DNA of 62,565 nt from Clostridium luticellarii (lineage in GTDB: Bacteria > Bacillota > Clostridia > Clostridiales > Clostridiaceae): positions 1 to 62,565 of the forward strand of contig NZ_PVXP01000015.1 of the NCBI RefSeq assembly GCF_002995845.1, read 5' to 3'. A program made the position numbers and the translations under genes. Below, piece after piece: positions 38,181-46,814 of this stretch. The notes under the pieces are model-generated. The model searched no databases. It saw only the letters and a list, made by a program, of their open reading frames with translations, and had not been told where the DNA came from. Within the stretch, counting starts at the first letter, position 1, and every line of letters begins with the position of its first letter.

Positions 38181-39539
38181 TTAAAGTATAAGCAGTCCCG
38201 GTTTTTCCACATACTGCTTGATTCTCTGCAGAATTTGAGCTGCATAGGCTCCATCTATAGCTCTGTGATCTGCTGTAAGCGACATGCTTATAAGCGGCTT
38301 TATGACTATCTCACCATTTTCCACCAACGGTGTTTCAACAATTTTGTTTACTCCCAGAATAGCCACCTCGGGCTGGTTTATAATAGGAGAAAAGGTATCT
38401 ATGCCGTACATGCCAAGATTGGTTATGGTGAACGTACCTCCGCTCAAATCATCAGGTACCAATTTGTTTTCCCTGGCTCTCTTTACAAGATCCTTGAATT
38501 CAGCAGTGATCTGTTTAATACCCTTTATATCCGTGTCCTTTATCACAGGAACCAGAAGTCCGCCATCCAGAGCAACGGCCACTCCCATATTTACATAGTC
38601 TTTCAAAATAAATGTGTCTCCTTCCACGGAACAGTTGGCCAGCGGAAATTCCTTAAGCACCTGTGAAACTATTTTTATGAGCAAATCCGTATAGGTAACC
38701 TTGAAGACATCCTTCAAGCTGTTTTTCAGCCTCTTTAGCTCTGAAGTATCCATAGTCATGTTATATGTTACGGTAGGTGAAACACTGACGCTTTCACTCA
38801 TCCTCTTTGCAATAACCTTCCTCATGGCAGACATCTTTACTGCTTTTTCGCCCCTGACAACTGTCTGCTGCGGCGATGTTTTTTCTTTTTCCACTTTTTC
38901 TTCATGCGTTGTCTCAGGCGCTTTAGCTGCCTCTGCAGCCTCCAGCACATCCCTTTTCATTATCCTTCCGTTTTTCTTTATACCCGAGAGATCTACGTTG
39001 AATTCTTTTGCCAGTTTTGCAGCTGCAGGAGATACTTTGATCCTGGTGCTTTCAATATATGCTTCTATATCTTTCTTTACTATTCTGCCCTGAGGACCTG
39101 TACCCTTTATGTCTTCATAGCTCACACCGCCCTGCAGGGCAAGCCTTTTGGCAAGGGGTGATATCTTTATTCTGCCTTCAGCGCCCACCGTGGCGGAAAT
39201 CCCTGGTTCGGCGATCACTTCTTCCTGGACCTTATCCTCTTTCTCTTCACTTTCACCGCTTTTGGCTCCTGCCTGCTTTAAAAGCTCTGATATGTCTTCA
39301 TTTTGTCCTGCGATGATGCCAACAGGCACCAGGCATTTAACTGTCTCCCCTTCTTCCACCAGTATTTTTCTAAGCACTCCGCTTTCTTTTGCTTCTATTT
39401 CATTTGTAAGCTTATCCGTTTCAACTTCAAAGAGAATTTCTCCCTTTTCAATTTTTTCTCCTTCACTTTTATGCCAGTTTACGAGAGTCCCCTCCGTCAT
39501 GGTCAATCCAAGTTTCGGCATTACTTCAATACAACTCAT
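38181..39539 (-). CDS. acoC: Dihydrolipoamide acetyltransferase (E2) of acetoin dehydrogenase
   Basis: The 452-aa protein has a lipoyl domain (ETDKLTN), two peripheral subunit-binding-like segments (ISPLAKRLALQGGVSYEDIKGTGPQGRI and VSPAAAKLAKEFNVDLSGIKKNGRI) and the acetyltransferase core ending in HRAIDGAYAA. It transfers the acetyl group to CoA and forms the complex core. Two binding segments instead of one are slightly unusual. It follows acoB after an 85-bp gap with a hairpin. Confidence 0.9.
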   Translation of the reverse strand: MSCIEVMPKLGLTMTEGTLVNWHKSEGEKIEKGEILFEVETDKLTNEIEAKESGVLRKILVEEGETVKCLVPVGIIAGQNEDISELLKQAGAKSGESEEKEDKVQEEVIAEPGISATVGAEGRIKISPLAKRLALQGGVSYEDIKGTGPQGRIVKKDIEAYIESTRIKVSPAAAKLAKEFNVDLSGIKKNGRIMKRDVLEAAEAAKAPETTHEEKVEKEKTSPQQTVVRGEKAVKMSAMRKVIAKRMSESVSVSPTVTYNMTMDTSELKRLKNSLKDVFKVTYTDLLIKIVSQVLKEFPLANCSVEGDTFILKDYVNMGVAVALDGGLLVPVIKDTDIKGIKQITAEFKDLVKRARENKLVPDDLSGGTFTITNLGMYGIDTFSPIINQPEVAILGVNKIVETPLVENGEIVIKPLISMSLTADHRAIDGAYAAQILQRIKQYVEKPGLLIL

Positions 39540-39581
39540 TAAAAACCCTCCTAAAATCTAGATTGAATATAAATAGGACAA

Positions 39582-39612
39582 TGTAATTCAGAGAAATGTT
39601 CCCTGAATTACA
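39582..39612 (-). other. Hairpin between acoB and acoC
   Basis: TGTAATTCAG and CTGAATTACA pair perfectly around an 11-base loop. No strong T-run follows (TTGTCC), so it is likelier an mRNA processing or stability element than a terminator. Confidence 0.55.
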
Positions 39613-39624
39613 CCTTACGCATTT

Positions 39625-40596
39625 TTATAATGTTTTCTTTACAGCAGCTGCTATTTTATCTGAATTAGGCAGTATATAGCTTTCAAGTTTCGGTGAAAAC
39701 GGTATTGGCACATTGTAGTTTCCGATTCTGACTACCGGAGCATCCAAATAATCAAATATCTCCTCACTTATCAGAGCGGAAATTTCTCCTCCAAAACCTC
39801 CTCTTTTGGCTTCTTCTGTTACAACCACTGCTCTATTGGTCTTTTTTACTGAATTGAATATTGTATCTTTATCGAAAGGAAATAGAGTTCTTGGATCTAT
39901 TACTTCGGCATCAATACCTTCTCCTGAAAGTTTTTGAGCAGCTGAAAGGGCTTCGTCAACCATTCTGCCTGTTGCCACTATGGTAACATCTTTTCCTTCC
40001 TTTTTTATATCTGCAACGCCAAGAGGTATTGGTGCCGAGTTTTCATCTACTTCGCCTTTTTTAGGATAAAGACCTTTATGCTCTATGAAAACCACAGGAT
40101 TATCATCAGCTATTGAAGTGAGCATTAATCCATAGGCATCTGCTGCTGTAGTAGGATAAACAACCTTCAGCCCAGGTACATGTGTAATCCACGCTTCAAG
40201 GCACTGGGAGTGCTGTGCTGCACCTTGAAATCCAGCTCCACAGGGTACTCTTACTACCATAGGTAAATTTATTTTACCTCCAAACATATATCTCAATTTT
40301 GCTGCCTGATTCACCAGCATATCCATTCCAACTGTCATAAAATCCATAAACATAAGCTCCGCAATAGGTCTCAATCCTGTGGCAGCAGATCCGATGGCAC
40401 ACCCTAAAATGGCACCTTCTGAAATAGGAGTATCTCTAACTCTCATTTCACCAAATTCATCATGCATTCCCTGACTTACTCCAAAACACCCTCCAAAGGG
40501 ACCTACATCTTCACCAAACAACAATACATTTTTATCCTGACGCATTTTAGTACTCATGGCATCTTTTATTGCCTGTGAAAAAGTTATTTTTGACAT
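39625..40596 (-). CDS. acoB: Acetoin dehydrogenase E1 beta subunit
   Basis: The 323-aa protein has the E1-beta transketolase-like layout (GEDVGPFGGCFGVSQGM, DTPISEGAILGCAIG, ELMFMDFMTVGMDMLVNQAAK, VVRVPCGAGFQGAAQHSQ). ATG 40596 is behind GAGGGGG and starts one base after the acoA stop. It forms the alpha2beta2 thiamine-diphosphate E1 with AcoA, cleaving acetoin. A pyruvate or branched-chain E1 is the alternative; AcoR context favours acetoin. Confidence 0.88.
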   Translation of the reverse strand: MSKITFSQAIKDAMSTKMRQDKNVLLFGEDVGPFGGCFGVSQGMHDEFGEMRVRDTPISEGAILGCAIGSAATGLRPIAELMFMDFMTVGMDMLVNQAAKLRYMFGGKINLPMVVRVPCGAGFQGAAQHSQCLEAWITHVPGLKVVYPTTAADAYGLMLTSIADDNPVVFIEHKGLYPKKGEVDENSAPIPLGVADIKKEGKDVTIVATGRMVDEALSAAQKLSGEGIDAEVIDPRTLFPFDKDTIFNSVKKTNRAVVVTEEAKRGGFGGEISALISEEIFDYLDAPVVRIGNYNVPIPFSPKLESYILPNSDKIAAAVKKTL

Positions 40597-40597
40597 A

Positions 40598-41599
40598 CTA
40601 TTCAACCCCCTCTTTTATATCGCTGTATACATCTTCAAATACTGAATTCAATTCTGGTTCAGGACTGTTCATTGCAAAATCAACTGCTGCTTTAATTTGT
40701 TCATCAACGGATTCTTTCATTTTATCTATTTTGTCTTCACTTATGACCTTGTTTTCCACCAGATATTTTTCAAAGCGCGGAATAGGATCCTTTTTAATCC
40801 ATGCTTCCTGTTCCTCTTTTGGTTTATAAGGTGCTGGATCCCCTTCAAAATGTCCTCGTTGTCTATAGGTTTTACACTCTATTAGGGTTGGGCCATCTCC
40901 CTTTCGGGCTCTTTGTATAGCTTCACTGGCAGCCTTGTAAATTGCAACAGCATCGTTTCCATCCACTGTAACTCCAGGCATGTTATAGGCTTTTGCCCTT
41001 ACAGATATATCTTTGATATTCTGGTGCCTTTTCTGAGAAGTTGATATTCCGTATCCATTGTTTTCGCATACATAGACAATAGGAAGTTTCCAAACGCTTG
41101 CCATATTCAGTGATTCGTGAAATGTACCCTGGTTTGTGGAGTCATCACCAAAGAAGCATACACAAACCTGATCTGTTCCCCTGTATTGTGCACTCATTCC
41201 TGCACCTAATGCTATATCATGTCCTGCACCTACTATACCGTTTGCACCAAGTATTCCTTTTGTTGCATCTGCAATATGCATGGATCCGCCTTTTCCCTTG
41301 CAGTATCCTGTAGCTTTTCCAAATAGTTCGGCAGTCATATATTTGAGTTCTCCGCCTTTGGCTATTATGTGTCCATGACCTCTGTGAGTACTGGTTATAT
41401 AATCAGCATCAGTTAAGTTTTCACAAACAGCGGAAGATATAGCTTCTTCACCTATATAAAGATGTACAAATCCTGGGATTTTTCCCTCTGCAAAATTATC
41501 CTTTGCCATATTCTCAAATGCCCTTATTTTTAACATTTTGTCATAGATATTTACAAGAGTAGTGTTTTCTATGCCTTTTCTTTCTTTTATCTTTTCCAA
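40598..41599 (-). CDS. acoA: Acetoin dehydrogenase E1 alpha subunit
   Basis: I chose TTG 41599 (MEKIKERKGIENTTL) behind GGGAGGGATTAT. The ThDP motif GDDSTNQGTFHESLNMASVWKLPIVYVCENNGY is intact, with the GHD/THRGHGH region upstream. The 333-aa length fits E1-alpha. It opens the acoABCL operon, driven by the sigma-54 promoter at 41731-41749. Confidence 0.88.
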   Translation of the reverse strand: MEKIKERKGIENTTLVNIYDKMLKIRAFENMAKDNFAEGKIPGFVHLYIGEEAISSAVCENLTDADYITSTHRGHGHIIAKGGELKYMTAELFGKATGYCKGKGGSMHIADATKGILGANGIVGAGHDIALGAGMSAQYRGTDQVCVCFFGDDSTNQGTFHESLNMASVWKLPIVYVCENNGYGISTSQKRHQNIKDISVRAKAYNMPGVTVDGNDAVAIYKAASEAIQRARKGDGPTLIECKTYRQRGHFEGDPAPYKPKEEQEAWIKKDPIPRFEKYLVENKVISEDKIDKMKESVDEQIKAAVDFAMNSPEPELNSVFEDVYSDIKEGVE

Positions 41600-41730
41600 A
41601 ATAATCCCTCCCAATAATATTTAAAATATGGATATCAGCAGTGAACTGCATTGATAAACGATTACATGAATGGCCACTCCTTTTTTAATTAAACATCAAA
41701 TAATTTATCATTTTGTATACAACTTTAATC

Positions 41731-41749
41731 AAAGCAAAAAATGTGCCAA
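41731..41749 (-). promoter_or_regulatory. Sigma-54 promoter of acoABCL
   Basis: The minus strand reads TTGGCACATTTTTTGCTTT, an essentially perfect -24/-12 element (TGGCAC-N5-TTGC). The gap to acoA is about 130 bp. This fits a sigma-54 activator, and AcoR is encoded immediately upstream. Confidence 0.92.
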
Positions 41750-41830
41750 ATATAAAAAATATTATATGGACCATTTTAACAGATAAAAAGGTGGGATTGA
41801 AAGGCTAAGTGGAAGAATTTTTTTCATAAC

Positions 41831-41850
41831 GGGAATTTTTTCTTTCCCAT
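41831..41850. promoter_or_regulatory. Candidate AcoR upstream activating site
   Basis: GGGAA and TTCCC (41831-41848), extended as ATGGGAAA on the minus strand, lie about 100 bp upstream of the -24 element. The same ATGGGAAA word occurs twice upstream of the lipA operon promoter. Confidence 0.55.
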
Positions 41851-41886
41851 TTTTAGATTAATCTGAATTTTGCGTATAAAAAAATT

Positions 41887-41924
41887 CTCCATTTAGGCTT
41901 ATGCAATCAATTGCCTAAATGGAG
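41887..41924 (-). terminator. Terminator of acoR
   Basis: CTCCATTTAGGC and GCCTAAATGGAG form a perfect 12-bp stem, followed by a T-rich run on the minus strand (AATTTTTTTAT), 10 bp after the acoR stop codon. Confidence 0.9.
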
Positions 41925-41933
41925 CTGAAAATT

Positions 41934-43880
41934 CTATTCCAAATTATATTTTTTGATTTTCCTATACAGTGTTGATTTTCCCATTTCAATCAACTTGCTT
42001 GCATTTACTACATTTCCGTTACACTTTTCCAGAGCCTTCATGATAAGTTCCCTTTCAACCTGATCTACGGTTTTTATTCTGCCTTTTGAATGGCTTTCCA
42101 AAAATATTGAATCCTCTTTTATATTTTCAACACTTCCCATAATATACTCAGGTATTAAAGACTCTGTTATGGATCCGTCCTTTGAAAGATAATACGCCCT
42201 TTGGACTACATTTTCCAGCTCTCTTACATTTCCAGGCCAATTATAATTTTTCAATATATCCATGAAGCTCTCATCCACATGCTCTATTTTCATCTGATTT
42301 TTTTTGCTTAATTTATTTAAGAAAACATTTACAAACATCTCTATGTCTTCTTTTCTCTCTCTCAGCGGAATCAGATTGAGATTAAACACATTCAGCCTGA
42401 AATACAAATCGCTTCTAAAATTTTTTGAATTCACTTCTTTTATGAGATCTCTATTAGTAGCTGCTACTATCCTCACATCCAAGTTTCTCTCATATTTTCC
42501 CCCGATTCTCATGATAGTATGATTATCAAGAACTCTCAGCAATTTTGATTGAATTCCAAGCGGCAATTCTCCAATCTCGTCTAAAAATATAGTACCTCCA
42601 TTGGCCAATTCAAATTTGCCGGGATTCCCTTCTCTCGATGCACCGGTAAAAGCTCCTTTTTCATAGCCAAACAATTCACTTTCTACCAAATCCCTGGGAA
42701 GTGCTGCACAGTTTATAGCCACAAATGGTCCACTGCACCTCTTACTGCCATTGTGTATAGAGTGTGCAAATAATTCTTTTCCTGTACCGCTTTCCCCTGT
42801 TATCAGCACGGTACATTCATTTTGGGCTATTCTTCTTGCCTCATCAATTATGTGCATCATCCTGGTATTACGGGTGAGTATATTGCGGAAATCATATCTG
42901 GAAGAAAATCCTGCTATTTTGTTTACTACTCCACGCATGGTATCTGCTTTTTGAATAACGATTACATAGCCCATGTAATTTTCACTCATGGAAAAAGGAG
43001 TCACACTTATATTACACTCTATCCTTCTATTTTTTACATATAAACTTATTTCTCTGTAGGCAATTTTTCCTTTGTGATTTAGTTCATATATATCCTTTAC
43101 TATATCCTTCAATAATATTTTCATATCAATTTTATATAGCTCATTTTTATAGATTCCCAGTATGCTGCATATCTTTTCGTTAAAATATTTAACTTTAAAT
43201 TCATTGTCTAAAACCAGCATACCTTCTTTTATTGTGTTAAATGCAACTTCCGTCCACCTTCTGTGCTCATTTATGGCAAATTGCTCTTTTATAGTATTGG
43301 AGGCTTCTGCTACTATGCCTAAAGTGTGGTAGTGAAAAGTAACCATACTTCCGGAAAGATCGATACACCCTATTATCTTACCGCTACTGTTGTGTATTGG
43401 TGCGGCAGAACATGTCCATTTATGTTGCTCTTTACAGTAATGTTCTGCACCTAATGTCCAAACAGGCTTATTCAAATAGATACAAGTTCCGATAGCGTTG
43501 GTTCCCACATCTTCTTCTCTCCATCTACGGCCCTCTAAAAAATCCAAATTTTTATTTGCGGCCATTATTCTTTCATTTCCCAAAATTTTCAGTATAACTG
43601 CATTTTCATCTGTTAATATAATAGAATAGTTTGTATCTTTTAAGATTTCATATAAATTTAACATTACAGGCAGGCAAATTTGTATAAATTCTTTTTTTTC
43701 TCTAAGCACTGCATCAAATTCACTTTTAGAAAGAATATTAGCCTTATTACTGTTTTCTCCGACTCCGTAATTTTTACATCGTATCCATGAATTTAAAATA
43801 TCCGGTCTTACATCTTTGGGTATTTCATTATATTCTATAAACCTACGGCGTCTCTCCTTGATTTTATCTACATAGCCCAT
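41934..43880 (-). CDS. acoR: AcoR sigma-54-dependent activator
   Basis: The 648-aa protein has an N-terminal GAF-like sensor (about 55-200), a PAS domain (about 205-310), the AAA+ domain (GESGTGKE, GAFTGA for sigma-54 contact, GGTIFLDEIGELPL Walker B) and a C-terminal Fis-type HTH (NVVNASKLIEMGKSTLYRKIKKYNLE). It should activate the -24/-12 promoter of acoA in response to acetoin or a breakdown product. It ends in a strong terminator. Confidence 0.92.
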   Translation of the reverse strand: MGYVDKIKERRRRFIEYNEIPKDVRPDILNSWIRCKNYGVGENSNKANILSKSEFDAVLREKKEFIQICLPVMLNLYEILKDTNYSIILTDENAVILKILGNERIMAANKNLDFLEGRRWREEDVGTNAIGTCIYLNKPVWTLGAEHYCKEQHKWTCSAAPIHNSSGKIIGCIDLSGSMVTFHYHTLGIVAEASNTIKEQFAINEHRRWTEVAFNTIKEGMLVLDNEFKVKYFNEKICSILGIYKNELYKIDMKILLKDIVKDIYELNHKGKIAYREISLYVKNRRIECNISVTPFSMSENYMGYVIVIQKADTMRGVVNKIAGFSSRYDFRNILTRNTRMMHIIDEARRIAQNECTVLITGESGTGKELFAHSIHNGSKRCSGPFVAINCAALPRDLVESELFGYEKGAFTGASREGNPGKFELANGGTIFLDEIGELPLGIQSKLLRVLDNHTIMRIGGKYERNLDVRIVAATNRDLIKEVNSKNFRSDLYFRLNVFNLNLIPLRERKEDIEMFVNVFLNKLSKKNQMKIEHVDESFMDILKNYNWPGNVRELENVVQRAYYLSKDGSITESLIPEYIMGSVENIKEDSIFLESHSKGRIKTVDQVERELIMKALEKCNGNVVNASKLIEMGKSTLYRKIKKYNLE

Positions 43881-43978
43881 GAGTTTATTCCCCCTAAATT
43901 TTATATGAAATATACCATACTATAAATATATTATACAATTTATAATATGAAATTTATAGGGGAAATAATAAAAGAAAA

Positions 43979-44857
43979 TTACTGATAATTACATAAATTT
44001 TGATTTTTCAAAATTTCCATACCTTCAAAAGCCTTGTAAGAACTTCTAACATAAGGACCTGAAGCAACAAACTTAAATCCTTTTTCAATTGCTATTTTTT
44101 TATATTTTTCAAATTTTTGGGGAGTGATGTATTCAAAAACAGGAAGATGATTTTTAGATGGCCTGAGATACTGACCTATTGTCAATATATCACAGCCCAC
44201 TTCCAGCAAATCGTCCATCACTTTCAGCACCTGCTGCTCTGTCTCTCCAAGCCCCAGCATTATACCACATTTTGTATATACATCTTTGTCAAAAATTTTT
44301 ACCTGCTTTAGCAGCTCAATGGATCTGTTGTAGATTGCCATAGGCCTGACTTTTTTATATAAAGGTTCTACCGTTTCAATATTATGATTGAGTATATCCG
44401 GTTTTGCATCAATTATCTTTTTTAAGGCACTCCAGTTACCCTTTAAATCCGGTATTAAAAGTTCTACAGTTGATTCTGGATTTTCCCTTCTCATGGCTTT
44501 TATAATTTCTACAAAATGTGATGCGCCGCCATCTTCCAGATCATCTCTTGTAACAGATGTTATAACTGTATGTTTAAGTCCCAGTTTTTTGCTTGCAAGA
44601 GCTACATTTTGGGGTTCTTCAGGATCAAGTTTCTCAGGCAGTCCCTTGTTTACAGCGCAAAATCTGCAGTTTCTTGTACATGTACTGCCCATCACCATAA
44701 AGGTAGCCGTCCTGTGCCTGAAGCACTTTCCTATATTGGGACAATTGGCACTTTCACAGACCGTATGAAGTGAAAGTTCTTTCAGCATATTTTCCATTTT
44801 ATTTAATACCGCTTCGTCAGGTGCTTTCATCTTCAGCCATTCAGGTTTTAAATTCAA
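43979..44857 (-). CDS. lipA: Lipoyl synthase
   Basis: TTG 44857 (MNLKPEWLKMKAP) behind AAGGAAGTG fits LipA; a GTG 9 bases upstream overlaps the binding site. The auxiliary cluster motif (CESANCPNIGKC) and radical SAM motif (CTRNCRFC) are both intact, as is the C-terminal SSYKA. LipA inserts two sulfurs into octanoyl groups, here for AcoC and AcoL. Its location beside aco, under a sigma-54 promoter, links it to acetoin use. Confidence 0.94.
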   Translation of the reverse strand: MNLKPEWLKMKAPDEAVLNKMENMLKELSLHTVCESANCPNIGKCFRHRTATFMVMGSTCTRNCRFCAVNKGLPEKLDPEEPQNVALASKKLGLKHTVITSVTRDDLEDGGASHFVEIIKAMRRENPESTVELLIPDLKGNWSALKKIIDAKPDILNHNIETVEPLYKKVRPMAIYNRSIELLKQVKIFDKDVYTKCGIMLGLGETEQQVLKVMDDLLEVGCDILTIGQYLRPSKNHLPVFEYITPQKFEKYKKIAIEKGFKFVASGPYVRSSYKAFEGMEILKNQNLCNYQ

Positions 44858-44905
44858 TAAAATCACTTCCTTCTATACGCTATTTATTATAATATTAGCT
44901 GTAAT

Positions 44906-45202
44906 TTAAAAAATTTCATCTCCGCTTTTATTACCAAGTCCCGGATGAATGTCGAATCTCACTGTGCCTATGGGAATACTGCCTTTTACAGCTTTTTTAA
45001 TTTCAGTAGTTCCTTCTATACCAAAACCACCGCACAATTCTATTGCTGAAATCCCATTTTCTAGCAGATCTGCAGCTACCCTGCAGGCTTCATTGTAATC
45101 CGGTACTCCTACACTTGTAAGTTCTATACTATCAGTTTTTATCACAGATTTATGAATTTCAGGATTAGCTCCTGGAGCCAAAAAAATAAATGCAGCTTTC
45201 AT
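44906..45202 (-). CDS. DUF6506-like protein
   Basis: The 98-aa protein (MKAAFIFLAPGANPEIHKSVIKTDSIELTSVGVPDYNEACRVAADLLENGI...GTVRFDIHPG) matches my recollection of DUF6506. It is first in an operon with lipA, so a lipoate- or aco-related role is possible but unproven. AGGAGGTAATTGG precedes the ATG. Confidence 0.7.
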   Translation of the reverse strand: MKAAFIFLAPGANPEIHKSVIKTDSIELTSVGVPDYNEACRVAADLLENGISAIELCGGFGIEGTTEIKKAVKGSIPIGTVRFDIHPGLGNKSGDEIF

Positions 45203-45241
45203 TATCCAATTACCTCCTGTATTTTTTATTTACTATTCACT

Positions 45242-45260
45242 AAAGCATAAATCGAGCCAA
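45242..45260 (-). promoter_or_regulatory. Sigma-54 promoter of the DUF6506-lipA operon
   Basis: The minus strand reads TTGGCTCGATTTATGCTTT, with GG and GC ten bases apart as in -24/-12 promoters. It departs from consensus at -23 (T for A) and -14 (A for T). It is 40 bp upstream of the DUF6506 ATG. Confidence 0.75.
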
Positions 45261-45309
45261 TGCTGAAACCGTTGTAATGAGCTCACACAAAAAAATTTGA
45301 GATTCAATT

Positions 45310-45338
45310 ATGGGAAAAATTATTTCAAAATGGGAAAT
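45310..45338. promoter_or_regulatory. Candidate AcoR sites upstream of lipA operon
   Basis: Two direct copies of ATGGGAAA (45310-45317 and 45330-45337) spaced 20 bp apart, about two helical turns. They lie 50-80 bp upstream of the -24 element, a normal distance for a sigma-54 activator. Confidence 0.55.
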
Positions 45339-45470
45339 CATTTTGCATGGGGCATTTGGTGATTGAGTTTAAAACTCTGAAAATAATGAGAATATACTTT
45401 TAAAGCTTGTCATAATTATTAATATTAATGATTCAATATTAATAATATAATTTCTAGGTCAGGAGCTTTT

Positions 45471-46802
45471 ATGAAAAGAGATAGATTTTTAAAAAGTACA
45501 CTCATTTTGATCTGCTCAAATTTGATAACTTCAATGTTTGCATTTATATTTTCCATAATATTGTCTAGAAGTCTTGGAGCTGAAGGTATGGGACTCTACG
45601 GTCTTATAATGCCGGTATACGATCTATTTATATGCCTTATTTCAGGAGGTATGATAACCGCAATTTCCAAAGTAGCTGCAGTGTATTTTGGGAAAGATGA
45701 TTTCAACAACTTGAACCGTTCTATAGATATATCCTTAACTTTTAATTCTCTGCTGGCTGCTTTTATAATCTGTATGATATTTATCAATGCTCCTTATATC
45801 AGCACTAAAATAATAAATGATACCAGAGCTACCCATGCACTTCAGGTCATGTGCCCGGCTATCTTTTTCATATCATTGTCATCCATATTAAAAGGTTATT
45901 TTTATGGGATATCAGAGATGAAAACTCCGGCATTTATAGATATATCGGAAAAATTTCTGAGAATTGTAATAATAAATTTATTAATAACTTCTTTTTCACT
46001 GAAAGATGTAAATGGGACTGTGACTGCAGCTTATATAACTTTGACTCTAGGAGAGTTTATAAGCTTTACCATATTGTATATAATGTATAAAATAAAAAAA
46101 AGAAAATTTGGATTTAGTTTGTACAATGCAGAGGATAAACTACAGCTTTTATTCAACGTACTTGTTATATCATTTCCACTATGCATAAATGGATTTTTAT
46201 CCACGGCTCTCTCTGCTATTTCCGCCTTAATAGTTCCCAGGCGGCTTGTAGCTTCGGGAATAGAATACAATATGGCACTTGGAATGATAGGCAGATTCAA
46301 CGGTATGGCCATGAACATAATTTATTTTCCAATTACAATCATAACCTCTATGTCCATAGTTCTCATACCGGATTTGTCAGAGAAGATGAGCAAAAGAGAT
46401 TATTGGGCCATAGAAAAAAGAATATCCCAGATTATAAAGATATCTCTCCTTTTGGGAGTTTTAACCATGATGGTGTGCATTGCTCTATCTGATTACCTGG
46501 GAGAGTTATTTTATAAAAGGTATGATTTGGATTCTTATATAAAATTTGCAGCATTATCTGCTCCAGTCATATTCGTATCCATGTCCACCTTCGGGATTTT
46601 AAACGGAATAGGGAAACAAAAAATAATACTCAGGAATTCTCTCATTTCATCGGTTATGGACATAGTTCTAATATATTTTCTTACAGGTATACCCAAAATA
46701 AACATATATGGATGCGGAATAAGCTTAATGGTAACTTCCTTTATTACTTTAGCTCTAAATATGCACGAACTTATAAAGGACAACTTTTATGGAAGCTCTT
46801 AA
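45471..46802 (+). CDS. SpoVB/MurJ-like flippase (MOP superfamily), short copy
   Basis: The 443-aa protein has about 12-14 predicted transmembrane segments and the N-terminal signature SRSLGAEGMGLYGLIMPVYDLFICLISGGMITAISK typical of SpoVB-type polysaccharide exporters. It probably moves lipid-linked precursors across the membrane. It converges on a longer paralogue, their stops only 10 bp apart. Confidence 0.85.
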   Translation: MKRDRFLKSTLILICSNLITSMFAFIFSIILSRSLGAEGMGLYGLIMPVYDLFICLISGGMITAISKVAAVYFGKDDFNNLNRSIDISLTFNSLLAAFIICMIFINAPYISTKIINDTRATHALQVMCPAIFFISLSSILKGYFYGISEMKTPAFIDISEKFLRIVIINLLITSFSLKDVNGTVTAAYITLTLGEFISFTILYIMYKIKKRKFGFSLYNAEDKLQLLFNVLVISFPLCINGFLSTALSAISALIVPRRLVASGIEYNMALGMIGRFNGMAMNIIYFPITIITSMSIVLIPDLSEKMSKRDYWAIEKRISQIIKISLLLGVLTMMVCIALSDYLGELFYKRYDLDSYIKFAALSAPVIFVSMSTFGILNGIGKQKIILRNSLISSVMDIVLIYFLTGIPKINIYGCGISLMVTSFITLALNMHELIKDNFYGSS

Positions 46803-46814
46803 TAAAGTTGTCCT
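46777..46814. terminator. Bidirectional terminator between convergent flippase genes
   Basis: AGGACAACTTT and AAAGTTGTCCT form a perfect 11-bp stem that contains the ends of both convergent coding regions. T-rich sequence follows on the plus strand (ATTTCATT) and TTT on the minus strand. Confidence 0.7.
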
